A stretch of 64,000 nt of DNA from Zopfochytrium polystomum (taxonomy: Eukaryota; Chytridiomycota; Chytridiomycetes; Chytridiales; Chytridiaceae), in the NCBI GenBank assembly GCA_025765615.1, contig JAIVFJ010000113.1:1-64000 (forward strand), written 5' to 3'. This document shows positions 46,303 to 55,957 of the stretch, in pieces; positions within the stretch are counted from its first letter, which is position 1, and each line of letters opens with the position of its first letter. The position numbers and the translations under genes were made by a program. The notes beneath the pieces are model-generated. The model was not told where the DNA came from, searched no databases, and was given only the letters and a program-made list of their open reading frames with translations.

Positions 46303-46655
46303 TGTCAGGAACAGGGCAGGACAGGACAAGGCAGACAAGGAACTGAGAGGAGTGATGATTGTATTGGAAACAATTATTCACTTGAGGGATGGGACAGGTC
46401 CCCCATCCCCCTTTTATACCTTTTGAGAGTGTTCCTTGTCAAGACTCCAAGAAAGTTCCAGAAAGAGCAATTAGTAATACAATGATACCAATGATACCAA
46501 TGACAACAAGACAAGTCAGGAAAGCAAAGAAGGTTCCAGAAGGTTCCACAAGGTTCCATGAAGGAATGTTCTAGAAGGTTCCAGAAGGTTCCAGAAGGTT
46601 CCATGAAGGAATGTTCTAGAAGGTTCCAGAGGTTTCCAGAGGGTGATTCATAACA
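46303..46655 (-). repeat. 3' LTR of the chromovirus
   Basis: 353 bp, same length as the 5' LTR. TATA box on the minus strand at about 46410-46420. It differs from the 5' LTR in a few bases, for example AAGTGAATAATTG here against AAGTGAATTATTG there, at the inferred RNA 5' end. Confidence 0.93.
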
Positions 46656-46670
46656 TCATCTCCCCCTTTT
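46656..46670 (-). other. Polypurine tract overlapping the end of pol
   Basis: AAAAGGGGGAGATGA directly abuts the 3' LTR on the minus strand and would prime plus-strand DNA. It also encodes the last codons of pol: the TGA stop is the last three bases before the LTR. Confidence 0.8.
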
Positions 46671-49600
46671 AGGCCTCTTCTGCAACTTGGTGGGGTACCT
46701 GGTCTTGAACTCGAGCAGAAGGTCTTGGCAGTGAGTGAGGTTTGACTCAGGCTCCCAGGTGTTGTCAGCATCTGAGTAACCTTTCCACTTAACAAGGAAC
46801 TTGAGTGTTCTTCCAAACCACTTGGCATCCAAGATTTGTTCAACCTCAAATTCCTCTTCACCTTCTACCTCAACTGGAGGAGGAGGAGGAACAACTCTGC
46901 CTGGAATGGAATTGGCCACAAACTTCTCTAAAAGGCTGACATGGAAAACTGGGTGGATCTTCATGGATGCAGGGAGATCCAGCTTGAAGGTGACTGGATT
47001 GATTTGCTCCAAGATCTTGAAAGGTCCCAACTTGAGGTTGTCTAGCTTGGGACTTGGTCTTTTGGTCTGCAAGTTCTTCCTCAGAAGCCAAACTTGCTGA
47101 CCCACAGCAAGGTCATGGTCCATTCTGTGAGTGTTGGCAAATCTTGAGGCATCTTCTTGGGCTTGCTTCAGGGTGGAGTCCAGGAAGGAGTTGATGATCT
47201 TGAGCTTATGTAAGTGTGAAGCCGCAGCAGGAGCTTGGACATTGGATAGGGTCTCTTGTCCCAGAAGATCTCCTCTTGGATTGAAGCCATAGGTTGCAAA
47301 GAAAGGAGATAGCTGGGTGCTTGAGTGGAGAGAATTGTTGAGAGCAAATTCTGCCAGTGGAAGGAGGGTGGGCCAATCATCCTGTTGATAGCTGACATAG
47401 CACCTCAAATACTGCTCCAGAGTCTGGTTTGTTCTTTCTGTTTGTCCATCAGTCTGAGGGTGATAAGCAGTTGACAGTTGAGACTTGATTCCAAGGGCTG
47501 CTGTGAGTGCTTTCCAAAATTGAGATCTGAACTGTGGTCCTCTGTCACTGACGATTGACTGAGGCAGCCCATGGAGCCTGAATATGTGCTGCAAAAACAG
47601 GTCTGCTGTTCCTTGTGCATCTATATTCTCAGTGCAGGGGATGAAATGGGCCAACTTTGTCCTTCTGCAGATGACAACAAGGATAGAGTCAAATCCATGG
47701 GATGGGGGCAGTTTCACAATGAAGTCCATGGATATTGATGACCAAGGGCTGATGGCAATTGGGAGGGGCTCCAGAAGTCCATAGGGCTTGTGTCTGCTGG
47801 ATTTGTTTCTTTGACAGGTTTCACAGCTGCTGACATAGTTCTTGATGTACTTCCTCATGCCTGGCCAGTAGAAGTCTCTGGAAACAAGCTCATATGTCTT
47901 GTGCTCTCCTGGGTGTCCAGCTGTTGCTGCATCATGCCTTGTCTTGAGTATCTCAAGTTTTTCCTCTTCTTGGCTGATTTGAATCTTGTGAGGCTTGGGG
48001 TCCTTGGAAATAGCATGGGCCCACACACTGTCAGGAAGCAATGAAAGGTGTGTCTTGGATGGTGGGGTGAAACCATCTCCCCCTTCAGGTGCAAGGTCTG
48101 TTCTTCTTGACAGGGCATCAGCCACAGTGTTAAGGTGGCCAGGAGAATAGCACAGCTTAAAGTCATACTCAGAGAGCAGTTCAGCCCACCTGGCATGCCT
48201 CTGCTTGAGCAACCTCCTTGCCCTGAAGAAGGTGAGGTTCTTGTGATCAGAATAGACAGAGATGCCTTTAGAACCAGCCAAGTAGTGTCTCCAGAATTTG
48301 AATGCTTCCACAATTGCAAGCAACTCCTTGTCATGGACTGTGTAGTTACACTCAGCACTGTTCAGCTTCCTGGAGTAATATGCCACTGGATGCAGAGGAG
48401 CAGAGGGTTCCTGAGAGCTTGGCTGGGACAGAACAGCGCCAAGGGCATAGTCTGAGGCATCAGTTTCCAAGGTGAAGGGAAGCAAGGGATCCACATGCTT
48501 AAGGAGTGGTGCACTTGTGGTTGCTGTCTTAAGAGCTAGCCAGGCTTGCTCTGCTGCTGGGGTCCATTCAAACTTGGTGGTCTTCTTGGTGAGATCAGTG
48601 AGAGGCTTGGCTATGGCAGAATAGTTGGCAATGAAGGTTCTGTAGAAGTTGCAAAACCCAAGGAAGCTTTGAACATCCTTGATGGAATTTGGAGCCTTCC
48701 ATTCAAGAATAGTTTGGATCTTGTCTGGTGCCATGGAGATCCCTTTGTCAGACACAATGAACCCCAAAAACTCAATGGAGGTCTTGTGGAATTCACACTT
48801 CTCCAGCTTTGCATAGAGGTGATGCTGTCTGAGTCTCTCCAAGACAGTCTTGACATGTCCCATATGGCTTGCAGTGTCAGATGAAAATACCAGGATATCA
48901 TCCAGGTAGACAATGACAAAAAGGTCCAGAATATCCCTGAAGATGTCATTCATCATGCCTTGGAAAATAGCTGGAGCATTGGTAAGTCCAAAGGGCATAA
49001 CCAAGTACTCAAAGTGACCGTATTTGCATCTGAAGGCAGTCTTCCATTGATCCTGGGGCTTAATTCTGACCAAATTGTAGGCACCTCTGAGGTCAATCTT
49101 GGAAAATATCCTTGCATGGCTCAGTTTGTCCAGTAATTCAGAGATGAGAGGCAGTGGATAGCGGTTCTTGACTGTCATCTCATTGAGATCTCTGTAGTCC
49201 ACACAGGGTCTCAGTCCCCCATCCTTCTTCTTGACAAAAAAGATGGGAGCTCCAGCTGGTGACTTGGAAGGTTGGATGAATCCCTTGTTCAGCATTTCTT
49301 CAATGTATTCTTGGAGGGCCTTGGCTTCTGGTGGAGAGAGGTGGTACAGTGGCTTGAAAGGTGGGCTGCAAGTTTCATCCTTGAGTGGGATTTCACAGTC
49401 ATAAGGCCTCTGAGCTGGTAGCAGGTCTGCCTTGGTCTTGGAAAACACATCAGCATAAGGGAGATATTCTTTTGGTAGCTTGGATGCCAGCAAAAGGTCT
49501 GATGGGTCCAGGTTGTCGTGCTCCTCAGCAGTGGGGCTTGAATTCTTGACTGGGAACTGTGATTCTTGAATCTTTGACTGAGAGTTCTGTTCTTGGCAAA

Positions 49601-50375
49601 GACTGTGAGCTGTGGAACTTGAATCTTGAATGTGGACTGTGAACTGTGGTACTTGAATCTTTGACTGTGGGTTCTGTGAACAAGAGTCATGGCCATGACT
49701 GTGAGCTCTATGAGCTCTACTTGAATCTTGACTGTGAACTGTGAACTGTGGAACTGGAGTCTTGGCTGGCTGTGAATCTTGAATCAAGGGCTTGAGAGCA
49801 TGAGACTTGGGGGCTTGACTTGAGTTTTGGGTGACTGTTCCAATTGGTGGAGGTTGGACTTGACCAGTGACCCAATCAATGGCAGGGTTCTGGGCTTGCA
49901 GCCATGGTAATCCCAGGATGACAGAGAATGTGGGTGAGCCAAGATCCAATACTTCCAGATTGACCATGGATGGTGGAAAGTCTTGGATGTGGAGGTTTAG
50001 CTTGGTTTCATGGCTGATTTCCTTGAACAGAGCATGATTGGCAAAGTGGACCTTGAGGGGTGTGGATTTCTTGATCGTAGGAATGGCACAAGACTTGGCA
50101 AGGGTGGCATCAATGATGTTGCAGGATGATCCAGAGTCTATAAGGGCCTTGGTTGTGATGGTTGACTTGGGTGAGAGTTGAATCTTGACATCCATGGTGA
50201 GTTGGTGGGGCTTGGAATCTGAGGTGTTTGTGGTGCTGGTGGTGGTGATGAAACAGGGGCAGCTTGGAGGAGGGTCCAGGGAATTGCCCCTCAGTGAGCC
50301 TGGACCTGGGAGTTTGGGTGCTTCTTCCTTGGGCAGTCCTTGACAGCATGCTCCTTGGAGCCACAGTAAAAACAC
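46656..50375 (-). CDS. Chromovirus pol polyprotein with chromodomain
   Basis: Open frame of 1239 codons. Order: aspartic protease (ALIDSGSSCNIID, about residue 80), reverse transcriptase (LRPCVDYRDLNEMT; catalytic YLDDILVF near 490), RNase H (TLETDASDYALGAV near 640; FWRHYL region), integrase zinc domain (H-H-C-C; YWPGMRKYIKNYVSSCETC near 850) and the DDE core (SMDFIVKLPPS; VSDRGPQFRSQFW; HPQTDGQTERTNQ). A C-terminal chromodomain (EVEQILDAKWFGRTLKFLVK then WKGYSDADNTWEPESNL) may direct integration to marked chromatin. The frame is -1 relative to gag with about 84 nt overlap; there is no obvious ATG, so a frameshift is likely. No stops or missing catalytic residues seen. Confidence 0.95.
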   Translation of the reverse strand: MFLLWLQGACCQGLPKEEAPKLPGPGSLRGNSLDPPPSCPCFITTTSTTNTSDSKPHQLTMDVKIQLSPKSTITTKALIDSGSSCNIIDATLAKSCAIPTIKKSTPLKVHFANHALFKEISHETKLNLHIQDFPPSMVNLEVLDLGSPTFSVILGLPWLQAQNPAIDWVTGQVQPPPIGTVTQNSSQAPKSHALKPLIQDSQPAKTPVPQFTVHSQDSSRAHRAHSHGHDSCSQNPQSKIQVPQFTVHIQDSSSTAHSLCQEQNSQSKIQESQFPVKNSSPTAEEHDNLDPSDLLLASKLPKEYLPYADVFSKTKADLLPAQRPYDCEIPLKDETCSPPFKPLYHLSPPEAKALQEYIEEMLNKGFIQPSKSPAGAPIFFVKKKDGGLRPCVDYRDLNEMTVKNRYPLPLISELLDKLSHARIFSKIDLRGAYNLVRIKPQDQWKTAFRCKYGHFEYLVMPFGLTNAPAIFQGMMNDIFRDILDLFVIVYLDDILVFSSDTASHMGHVKTVLERLRQHHLYAKLEKCEFHKTSIEFLGFIVSDKGISMAPDKIQTILEWKAPNSIKDVQSFLGFCNFYRTFIANYSAIAKPLTDLTKKTTKFEWTPAAEQAWLALKTATTSAPLLKHVDPLLPFTLETDASDYALGAVLSQPSSQEPSAPLHPVAYYSRKLNSAECNYTVHDKELLAIVEAFKFWRHYLAGSKGISVYSDHKNLTFFRARRLLKQRHARWAELLSEYDFKLCYSPGHLNTVADALSRRTDLAPEGGDGFTPPSKTHLSLLPDSVWAHAISKDPKPHKIQISQEEEKLEILKTRHDAATAGHPGEHKTYELVSRDFYWPGMRKYIKNYVSSCETCQRNKSSRHKPYGLLEPLPIAISPWSSISMDFIVKLPPSHGFDSILVVICRRTKLAHFIPCTENIDAQGTADLFLQHIFRLHGLPQSIVSDRGPQFRSQFWKALTAALGIKSQLSTAYHPQTDGQTERTNQTLEQYLRCYVSYQQDDWPTLLPLAEFALNNSLHSSTQLSPFFATYGFNPRGDLLGQETLSNVQAPAAASHLHKLKIINSFLDSTLKQAQEDASRFANTHRMDHDLAVGQQVWLLRKNLQTKRPSPKLDNLKLGPFKILEQINPVTFKLDLPASMKIHPVFHVSLLEKFVANSIPGRVVPPPPPVEVEGEEEFEVEQILDAKWFGRTLKFLVKWKGYSDADNTWEPESNLTHCQDLLLEFKTRYPTKLQKRPKRGR

Positions 50376-51214
50376 AGTCCCTGCTGGGCCCTCCTTGTTT
50401 TCTCCTCTTGGCTCAGAGGACCCTTAGGAAGTGTCTCAACTGCATCCACTTGCATGGGTTCAGGAACTGTAAGAGCTTGAGGAACTGGGGTAGGTCTTGA
50501 TGTAGTTCCTACTTGTCTTTGCTTCAGCCTCTTGGAGTAGAGTCTGTTGTCAATCTTGATGGCAAGGAGAATGTACTCTTCCAAGGTCTCAGGGATGTGC
50601 AGAGACTGGGAGAGCATGTCTTGGATGGACTCATGGAGACCATCATGGTACAGCTCCATCAGAGCTGCATCATTGTATCCAGAGTCTCTGGCTAGTTGCT
50701 TGAATTGGTTGGTGTAGGCCACACAAGATTGCTTTCCTTGCTTGATATGCTTGAGCTTGGATCTTGCTGTCCAAGATGCGTAGGGGTCACCAAAGGTAGC
50801 TTCCAGCCCCTCCCAGAGCTCTTGCAGGGTGGTGGGTGTGCTTGGGAGAGATCTGTACCATGATTGAGCTTGACCAGACAGGAGGGTGCTTGTGAAAAGA
50901 ACCTTGACTTGCTCACTGGGAAATCTTGAAGGTTGGAGAAGGATGACATTCTCCACAGTGGCCATGAAGTTCCTAAGGTCTTTGGCCAGCCCAGTGAACT
51001 TGTCAGGGCTGGGAACCTTGGGCTCTCTTGCTTGGTTGGCTTGAGGCAGGGGAAGAGCTTGATGTTCTTGTTGGTGAAGTTGTTGTTGAAGCTGGTGCTG
51101 CTGGTGAAGGACTTGTTCTTGAAGTTGGTGTGTCTGTCTTGAAAGGGCTTGTAATTGGTCCATCAAGGCTTGGAAGGCAGTTGCATCAGGGAAGGTGTTG
51201 TTTGGGTCAGACAT
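50291..51214 (-). CDS. Chromovirus gag
   Basis: 307 codons from the ATG at 51214 (MSDPNNTFPDATAF). A glutamine-rich coiled-coil-like stretch (residues 20-55) is followed by the retrotransposon gag domain (PDKFTGLAKDLRNFMATVEN; LSGQAQSWYRSL; LWEGLEATFGDPY). A CCHC zinc knuckle (CFYCGSKEHAVKDC) lies near the C-terminus. It would form the particle shell and bind RNA. Ends at 50291, overlapping pol. Confidence 0.93.
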   Translation of the reverse strand: MSDPNNTFPDATAFQALMDQLQALSRQTHQLQEQVLHQQHQLQQQLHQQEHQALPLPQANQAREPKVPSPDKFTGLAKDLRNFMATVENVILLQPSRFPSEQVKVLFTSTLLSGQAQSWYRSLPSTPTTLQELWEGLEATFGDPYASWTARSKLKHIKQGKQSCVAYTNQFKQLARDSGYNDAALMELYHDGLHESIQDMLSQSLHIPETLEEYILLAIKIDNRLYSKRLKQRQVGTTSRPTPVPQALTVPEPMQVDAVETLPKGPLSQEEKTRRAQQGLCFYCGSKEHAVKDCPRKKHPNSQVQAH

Positions 51215-51241
51215 GATGGCAGAGAGTAGTGGGAGAGGGTG

Positions 51242-51252
51242 AAGTGAATTAT
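51242..51252 (-). other. Primer binding site, self-priming type
   Basis: Two bases after the 5' LTR the minus strand reads ATAATTCACTT. It is exactly complementary over 11 nt to AAGTGAATTAT inside the 5' LTR (51325-51335), about 35 nt downstream of the TATA box. This is the Tf1/sushi arrangement in which the RNA 5' end folds back to prime. Confidence 0.65.
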
Positions 51253-51254
51253 GA

Positions 51255-51607
51255 TGTCAGGAACAGGGCAGGACAGGACAAGGCAGACAAGGAACTGAGA
51301 GGAGTGATGATTGTATTGGAAACAATAATTCACTTGAGGGATGGGACAGGTCCCCCATCCCCCTTTTATACCTTTTGAGAGTGTTCCTTGTCAAGACTCC
51401 AAGAAAGTTCCAGAAAGAGCAATTAGTAATGCAATGATACCAATGATACCAATGACAACAAGACAAGTCAGGAAAGCAAAGAAGGTTCCAGAAGGTTCCA
51501 CAAGGTTCCATGAAGGAATGTTCTAGAAGGTTCCAGAAGGTTCCAGAAGGTTCCATGAAGGAATGTTCTAGAAGGTTCCAGAGGTTTCCAGAGGGTGATT
51601 CATAACA
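51255..51607 (-). repeat. 5' LTR of the chromovirus
   Basis: 353 bp; TG...CA ends. TATA box on the minus strand (GGTATAAAAGG, plus 51362-51372). Contains three tandem copies of a GGAACCTTCTAGAACATTCC/TTCATGGAACC-type motif. Confidence 0.93.
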
Positions 51608-52847
51608 CTGAGGGACTCTGAGGCGTCCAGGGCGGGGCATCCGCCTTCCTTGCAAGGCAGTCTCTGGCATAATGGTTCTTGAGGCCACACTGGTGACAGA
51701 CAATAACACTGTCAACTACTGAAGCATCTCGTTGTTGTTGGTCTACAGTTGCCGATGCTGCAGGTGGGTTGTTGTTGCTTTTCCTCTCTCTCTGTCTGTG
51801 GCGACGCTCAGACTGCTCCCGGTTCTGGCGACCACCTCTGTCAGGTTGTTCCTTACAAGGCCTCTCACGACAGTTGCTGCGTTGCTTCTCACAAGAGTCG
51901 AAGCGAGCATGGCGCCGCTCTGACCTGTCTGCCTGTTGGGAGTGGCCATCATTCCTTCGACTTTGGGGACCACTGAGTAAGGCTGCCTCGTTCGCTGGGT
52001 CAGCAGGTGGCTCCACGAAGTCTTCAGGATTGCGGTTGCGGGCCTCCATAATCTTCAGGTAATCGAACAGACCAGTGATGTCTGTGATGGTGCTGTCATC
52101 AATCTTGCCCATATAATGGTTGACTTGGGGAAACCAGTATTTGTTGTTCTTGAAACTTTGGTTTAGTACATGGACAGCAGAACGAAAACTTAGGGTTATG
52201 TCAATCTGGTCGCGCATGTCGATTGGAGTGAGTTCCCGTGCACGCTGTAGGATGCATAGTGCATCTCAAATTTCTGCTGGAAGTCCATGATTCTTTCTTT
52301 CTCTCCAATGCGGAGTTTCTTGAACTCGTCAAGGAGGTTCGTAACCTGTGCAGGGTCGACATGGCCGACTTTGCGCTTGAGTTCGGTGAGAGCCTCGAAG
52401 ACAAAGTAGATGCCGCTAATCTTTTGCTTGAGGTTTTCGCCAACATGACTCCAAATGCGCATCATAGCCAGCTTGTTTTGCGCATAGGTTCCAGGAAAGA
52501 CAGTTCCGTCATCACTGAAGGTCCAGTAGCTGACATGCTGTGGGTGGTTGGGTACATGTACTGGGAGGATACGCATGACATCTGATCGCTCCACATTGGG
52601 GGGTGCTGCAGCAGTCCAGTTGACGAATCCTGCACCAGCAGCAGCAGCACCAGCTCCAGCGGCAGCTCCAGCAGCAGCAGCAGCACCATCACCAGCTCCA
52701 GCTCTGGCAGCACCAGCACGTCATGCTGCTCAAAGGCTCACAGTAGCAAGTGCATCCTTGCCAGCGAGATAGCCAAGTACGTCTTCGTACCATGTGTCAA
52801 AGTAGATGGGGTTATTGAGGGCCTGGTGGACTAGTTTGACACTCATA
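51608..52847 (-). pseudogene. Copia B gag, broken
   Basis: Starts with an ATG at 52847 right next to the 5' LTR (MSVKLVHQALNNPIYFDTWY). Two in-frame TGA codons near 52735-52725 are followed by an Ala/Gly-rich low-complexity stretch (GCT/GCA repeats, 52620-52725). The frame then continues VERSDVMRILPVHVPNHPQH and AQVTNLLDEFKKLRIGEKER (copia gag). Frames change again near 52200. The zinc knuckle CHQCGLKNHYARDC lies just before the chromovirus insertion, which truncates it at 51607. Confidence 0.8.
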
Positions 52848-52849
52848 GT

Positions 52850-52929
52850 GGGTGTGACAAGTCAAGTCTGTGATCAACTTTTTTCTTTCTTTTTTTGTTG
52901 ATTGTCACATGTGGGGGCATATTCCAACA
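52850..52929 (-). repeat. 5' LTR of copia B (80 bp)
   Basis: Direct repeat of 41993-42073. It lies only 2 bp from the gag ATG, leaving no room for a normal leader and primer binding site. Confidence 0.7.
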
Positions 52930-53753
52930 GATCTAACAGGGTGAATGGGGTTGGCCTATCAATTTTGTGGGTTTTCATTTCCTTTCATCTCATTTTTTGA
53001 GAGTGTCATAAAATAATAGAGAGAGTCCCTTCAAATTCACCTGGCCCACAGTAAAAAGGGAAGTCGGAGGTAGTGCACACCCAGATGAGTGTGTTTTCTC
53101 TAGCGAGGCCTCCTCTTAAGGAGCGGTGGGGGTGGGAGCGGGGTCGGCCCCCAACGTACGATGGCATGACGCTGCTCGCGTGTGTTTTGGAGAGAGGATC
53201 ACGAGTCGTGGGCGAGATCCCACAATGACGCGGGCTGCGACGAGGCGAACGCAATCGTGAGGGCGCCCCCGCGGCCCCGTCGCCCAAAGGGGCCTTGCCC
53301 CCCATGATCGCGGGCACACACACTCACGCACTCTCACTCACTCACGCACACACGTGCGTCGCGTGCTTTCTTTTTCCTGCGCCAACAAAACACATTTCAA
53401 ATCTCGATTCAATTCTTCTTCATATGTAATAATGTAGAAGAAAAAAAAAATAAAAATAAAAATAAAAACAAAACAAAGAGAGAGTAAAAATACATCTTCC
53501 GTTGGCGCTGTTGCCGCCGCCCTACCCGCCGATCAGTTTTCGTCTGCTGCACGCCGCCGCCGCCGCCGTTGCCGCCGCCCGCGAGCCACCTCGGCTTATC
53601 CTGCCAGCCTCCTTTCTTCTCTGCAAGGACTTTAAATTTGTTGGCAAGAACAGCGCCTGGCCTCCTTGTTCACGTGCAAAAGGGCTCTCGCTGCTTCTCC
53701 CTTCACCCCCACCTGCAGTGGTTCGCCCATCTGCGCTCGCTTTCAGAGCCATC
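52930..53753. other. No supported gene; repeat and promoter region
   Basis: 52950-53085 is the second copy of the diverged repeat found at 35575-35720. 53100-53350 is GC-rich with CA/CTCA tracts and no ORF of interest. An A-rich block (53438-53470) precedes the Nudix gene. An open frame without ATG runs from 53502 into that gene. Confidence 0.5.
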
Positions 53754-55525
53754 ATGACGAACACTCAATCGTCGGCCGCTTTGCTTGAGGACCTGTTTGC
53801 TGCAGTGGCGGACTCGGATGCGGTGGCAGTGCAAGCAGTCCTTGGCAAGCTTCCTTCCGATACGGCGAGGAGCGATCTTGTGAACCGGCGGAACGATCGG
53901 TCCTGGACTCCCCTTCACATGGCCGCCCGCTACGGCTTCCTGGATGCTGTCAAGACGTTTGTAGCTCTGGGCGCCAGCACAACTGCGCTTAATGATAAAA
54001 ACCAATCTCCGATCGACCTCGCCCTCCAGTGGAATTACGCCGAGTGCGCGTCGGCGATGGGTTGGTCTCCACCCCCGCCGCCAACCGCGGCGAACACCTC
54101 TACCTCTGTCGTTGCGCCCACTCCGGCCGCGCAGCAGCAAAACTTCTTTGCCGGGAACCCGCTCAACCGACGCTCCGAGGTCCGCGACGACGGCCCTGCC
54201 CTTGTCCGGCTGCTTCACAATGCCAAATTTATCATATTCAGCCAATTGAAACCCGTGATCAGCAATAAACGGGTGGTCTGGTTTGACCGAGCGGACATTG
54301 AGGCATGCTTGCCGTCCGAGTACACGCTCGAAACCATCGCCCTTTCGATCGCAAAGACGCGCGACGCGACGGCCGCTGGAGCTTCGTTTCCAATCTTGGT
54401 GTTTTTGGGGGAAGACGAAGGAAAAACGCCTTACTGGGCCGTTGATGCCACGAACCTCCCCGCGTTGAAGACAGGTTAGCCCGGTTGATAGCAGTGGAGA
54501 TGGTTGGGGGTAGGGGGGCTGGAGAATGTTCGTGCCGAGAGGCCAGAAGAGCGAGTATTGGTGTGGGTCGAAGTCTCACTCTGGGAAATCTTCGCCCTGC
54601 TTTATTCTAATGGCCCATTTTCAAAACCCTGTCAGCCGTGGAATCCAAAGGACTTTCCTTCGCGGACGCTCGACCTACGGCCTTCTTCCTACCACGTAGG
54701 GAGGCGGCGATACTCGCTCAGGGCCGCGCGATTCTGGATTGGAATGCGAGAAATGTTTACTGCGCCATGTGCGGCGTCAAAACACAGTCAGGACAGGGCG
54801 GATACAAGCGCCTTTGCCCGACTGAAGGGTGCCTTGCGAACAAATCCGTACAGAATACCTCATATCCTCGCACCGACCCAGGTACTAAGCCGTTTTGCAC
54901 GCAACGACTACCATGACTGTTCGCACTCATCATTCCCACTCTTGTTTCCTTTTTCTTGGCAGTTATCATCACTTGCATCGTGCATGCCGATGGAAATCGC
55001 ATCTTGCTCGGGAGGCAAAAGGCGTGGCCCAAGGGCGTCTACTCCTGCATCGCCGGGTTTGTCGAAGCCGGCGAAAGTCTCGAAGAGGCCGCGTGCCGCG
55101 AGGCTTTTGAGGAGACGTCCGTCGTTTTAAACCCTGGCCGGGTGTTTTACCATTCAAGCCAGCCGTGGCCATTTCCCTCGCAGCTGATGGTGGGCATGAT
55201 CGGCGAGGCCACGTCGGACTCCGTTCACTTTGTGGATGGGGAGCTGGAAGACGCAAAGTGGTTTACGCGGGAAGAAGTAATAGAAGCGCTCGCCGGGCCA
55301 CCTCCCGACTGGGACAGAGCCGGACAGTCAGGTCCTCCTCCTGCGGCAGGGAACAAAGTACCAAAGTTGATGCTTCCAGGTATTTTTAAACCACACTCAC
55401 TTATTAATCAACCCACCACTGACCCAACCTCACTCTCGTATTTAGCGGTATACGCAATTGCTAGAGTTCTCATCAACGCCTGGGCCAATGAGTCTTTCAA
55501 ATTGCCTCCCGTGAATAAGCTTTGA
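53754..55525 (+). CDS. NUDT12: NUDT12-like NAD(H) pyrophosphatase / NAD-cap hydrolase
   Basis: Nudix enzyme cleaving NADH and NAD-capped RNA. Four exons (introns 54475-54635, 54882-54962, 55380-55445) give 487 codons in frame from the ATG at 53754. N-terminal ankyrin repeats (RNDRSWTPLHMAARYGFLDA, residues about 45-110) are followed by the NADH-PPase N-terminal domain and a zinc ribbon (CAMCG...CPTEGC, about 283-305). The Nudix box starts GFVEAGESLEEAACREAFEE (about 353), and the family hallmark SQPWPFPSQ follows at about 387. Ankyrin plus Nudix is the NUDT12 layout; yeast NPY1 lacks the ankyrins. It ends NKL, a possible peroxisomal PTS1, matching the peroxisomal site of human NUDT12. The Ala/Pro-rich upstream frame (53502-53753) lacks an ATG. 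Confidence 0.93.
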
Positions 55526-55957
55526 AGGTTTCGATTAGGCACTGTTTGCTCTATTTTGTTGTTTTCCTCAATCACCTACCTCCTGTATTCGTTCTGTATG
55601 CGCTTCCTTTCTGTGAGCATTCTTCCACGTTCAGACCCCCAAATGGAGCACAGCCCTCGCGTTTCTTCGTTTTCACGCTTGCCCTGTCAGATAAAGCAAG
55701 AATCTCTTCACTGTGGGCCTGACTAACGGAGCTGGGAACTGCCCTTCGGACCGTACCTAGAATACGGCGGACGCGTCCACGCGTCCAGCGGTGACTTCTC
55801 GTGCAGTAGGTGGACACCATACAATGGAGAACAGGTGGATGGTCTGACAACCCTAAATAGCCAGACAATTTTTCAAATTCGTTTCCTTAACAGAAGGCCT
55901 CTCACTACCTCCTTACACTGATCACCAAGTGCGCCGACGCATAGCGCGACCCCTCGA
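55526..55957. other. Intergenic, no gene seen
   Basis: 3' end of the Nudix gene and promoter of the next one. No recognisable site. Confidence 0.5.

Larger units (their letters stand above)
46303..51607 (-). mobile_element. Complete Ty3/gypsy chromovirus
   Basis: 5305 bp with two 353-bp LTRs (46303-46655, 51255-51607) and a perfect target-site duplication CTGAG (46298-46302, 51608-51612). gag and pol are both open along their whole length and pol ends in a chromodomain. The insertion lies inside copia B, between its gag and pol, so it is younger than that element. A self-priming type primer site (51242-51252) and a polypurine tract (46656-46670) are present. It looks recently active. Confidence 0.95.
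41993..52929 (-). mobile_element. Ty1/copia retrotransposon B with very short LTRs, nested
   Basis: Nearly identical 80-81-bp terminal direct repeats (41993-42073 and 52850-52929; minus strand TGTTGGAATATGCCC to GTCACACCCA) bracket a copia-order gag-pol. The left repeat is preceded by the purine tract AAGGGGGAG, as expected for a 3' LTR. The element is split by a solo LTR (42880-43201) and by a complete chromovirus (46303-51607). Its own coding parts have stops and frameshifts. The pentamers outside the ends (GACGG, GATCT) do not match, so target-site duplication is absent. Confidence 0.8.

Noticed and set aside
51400..51600. Regularly spaced GGTTCCA repeats considered as a CRISPR array
   Set aside because: Eukaryotic LTR with short tandem repeats; no spacers of constant length and no cas genes.
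53100..53345. GC-rich block considered as rRNA or a small RNA
   Set aside because: No conserved rRNA words found; CA/CTCA simple repeats dominate.
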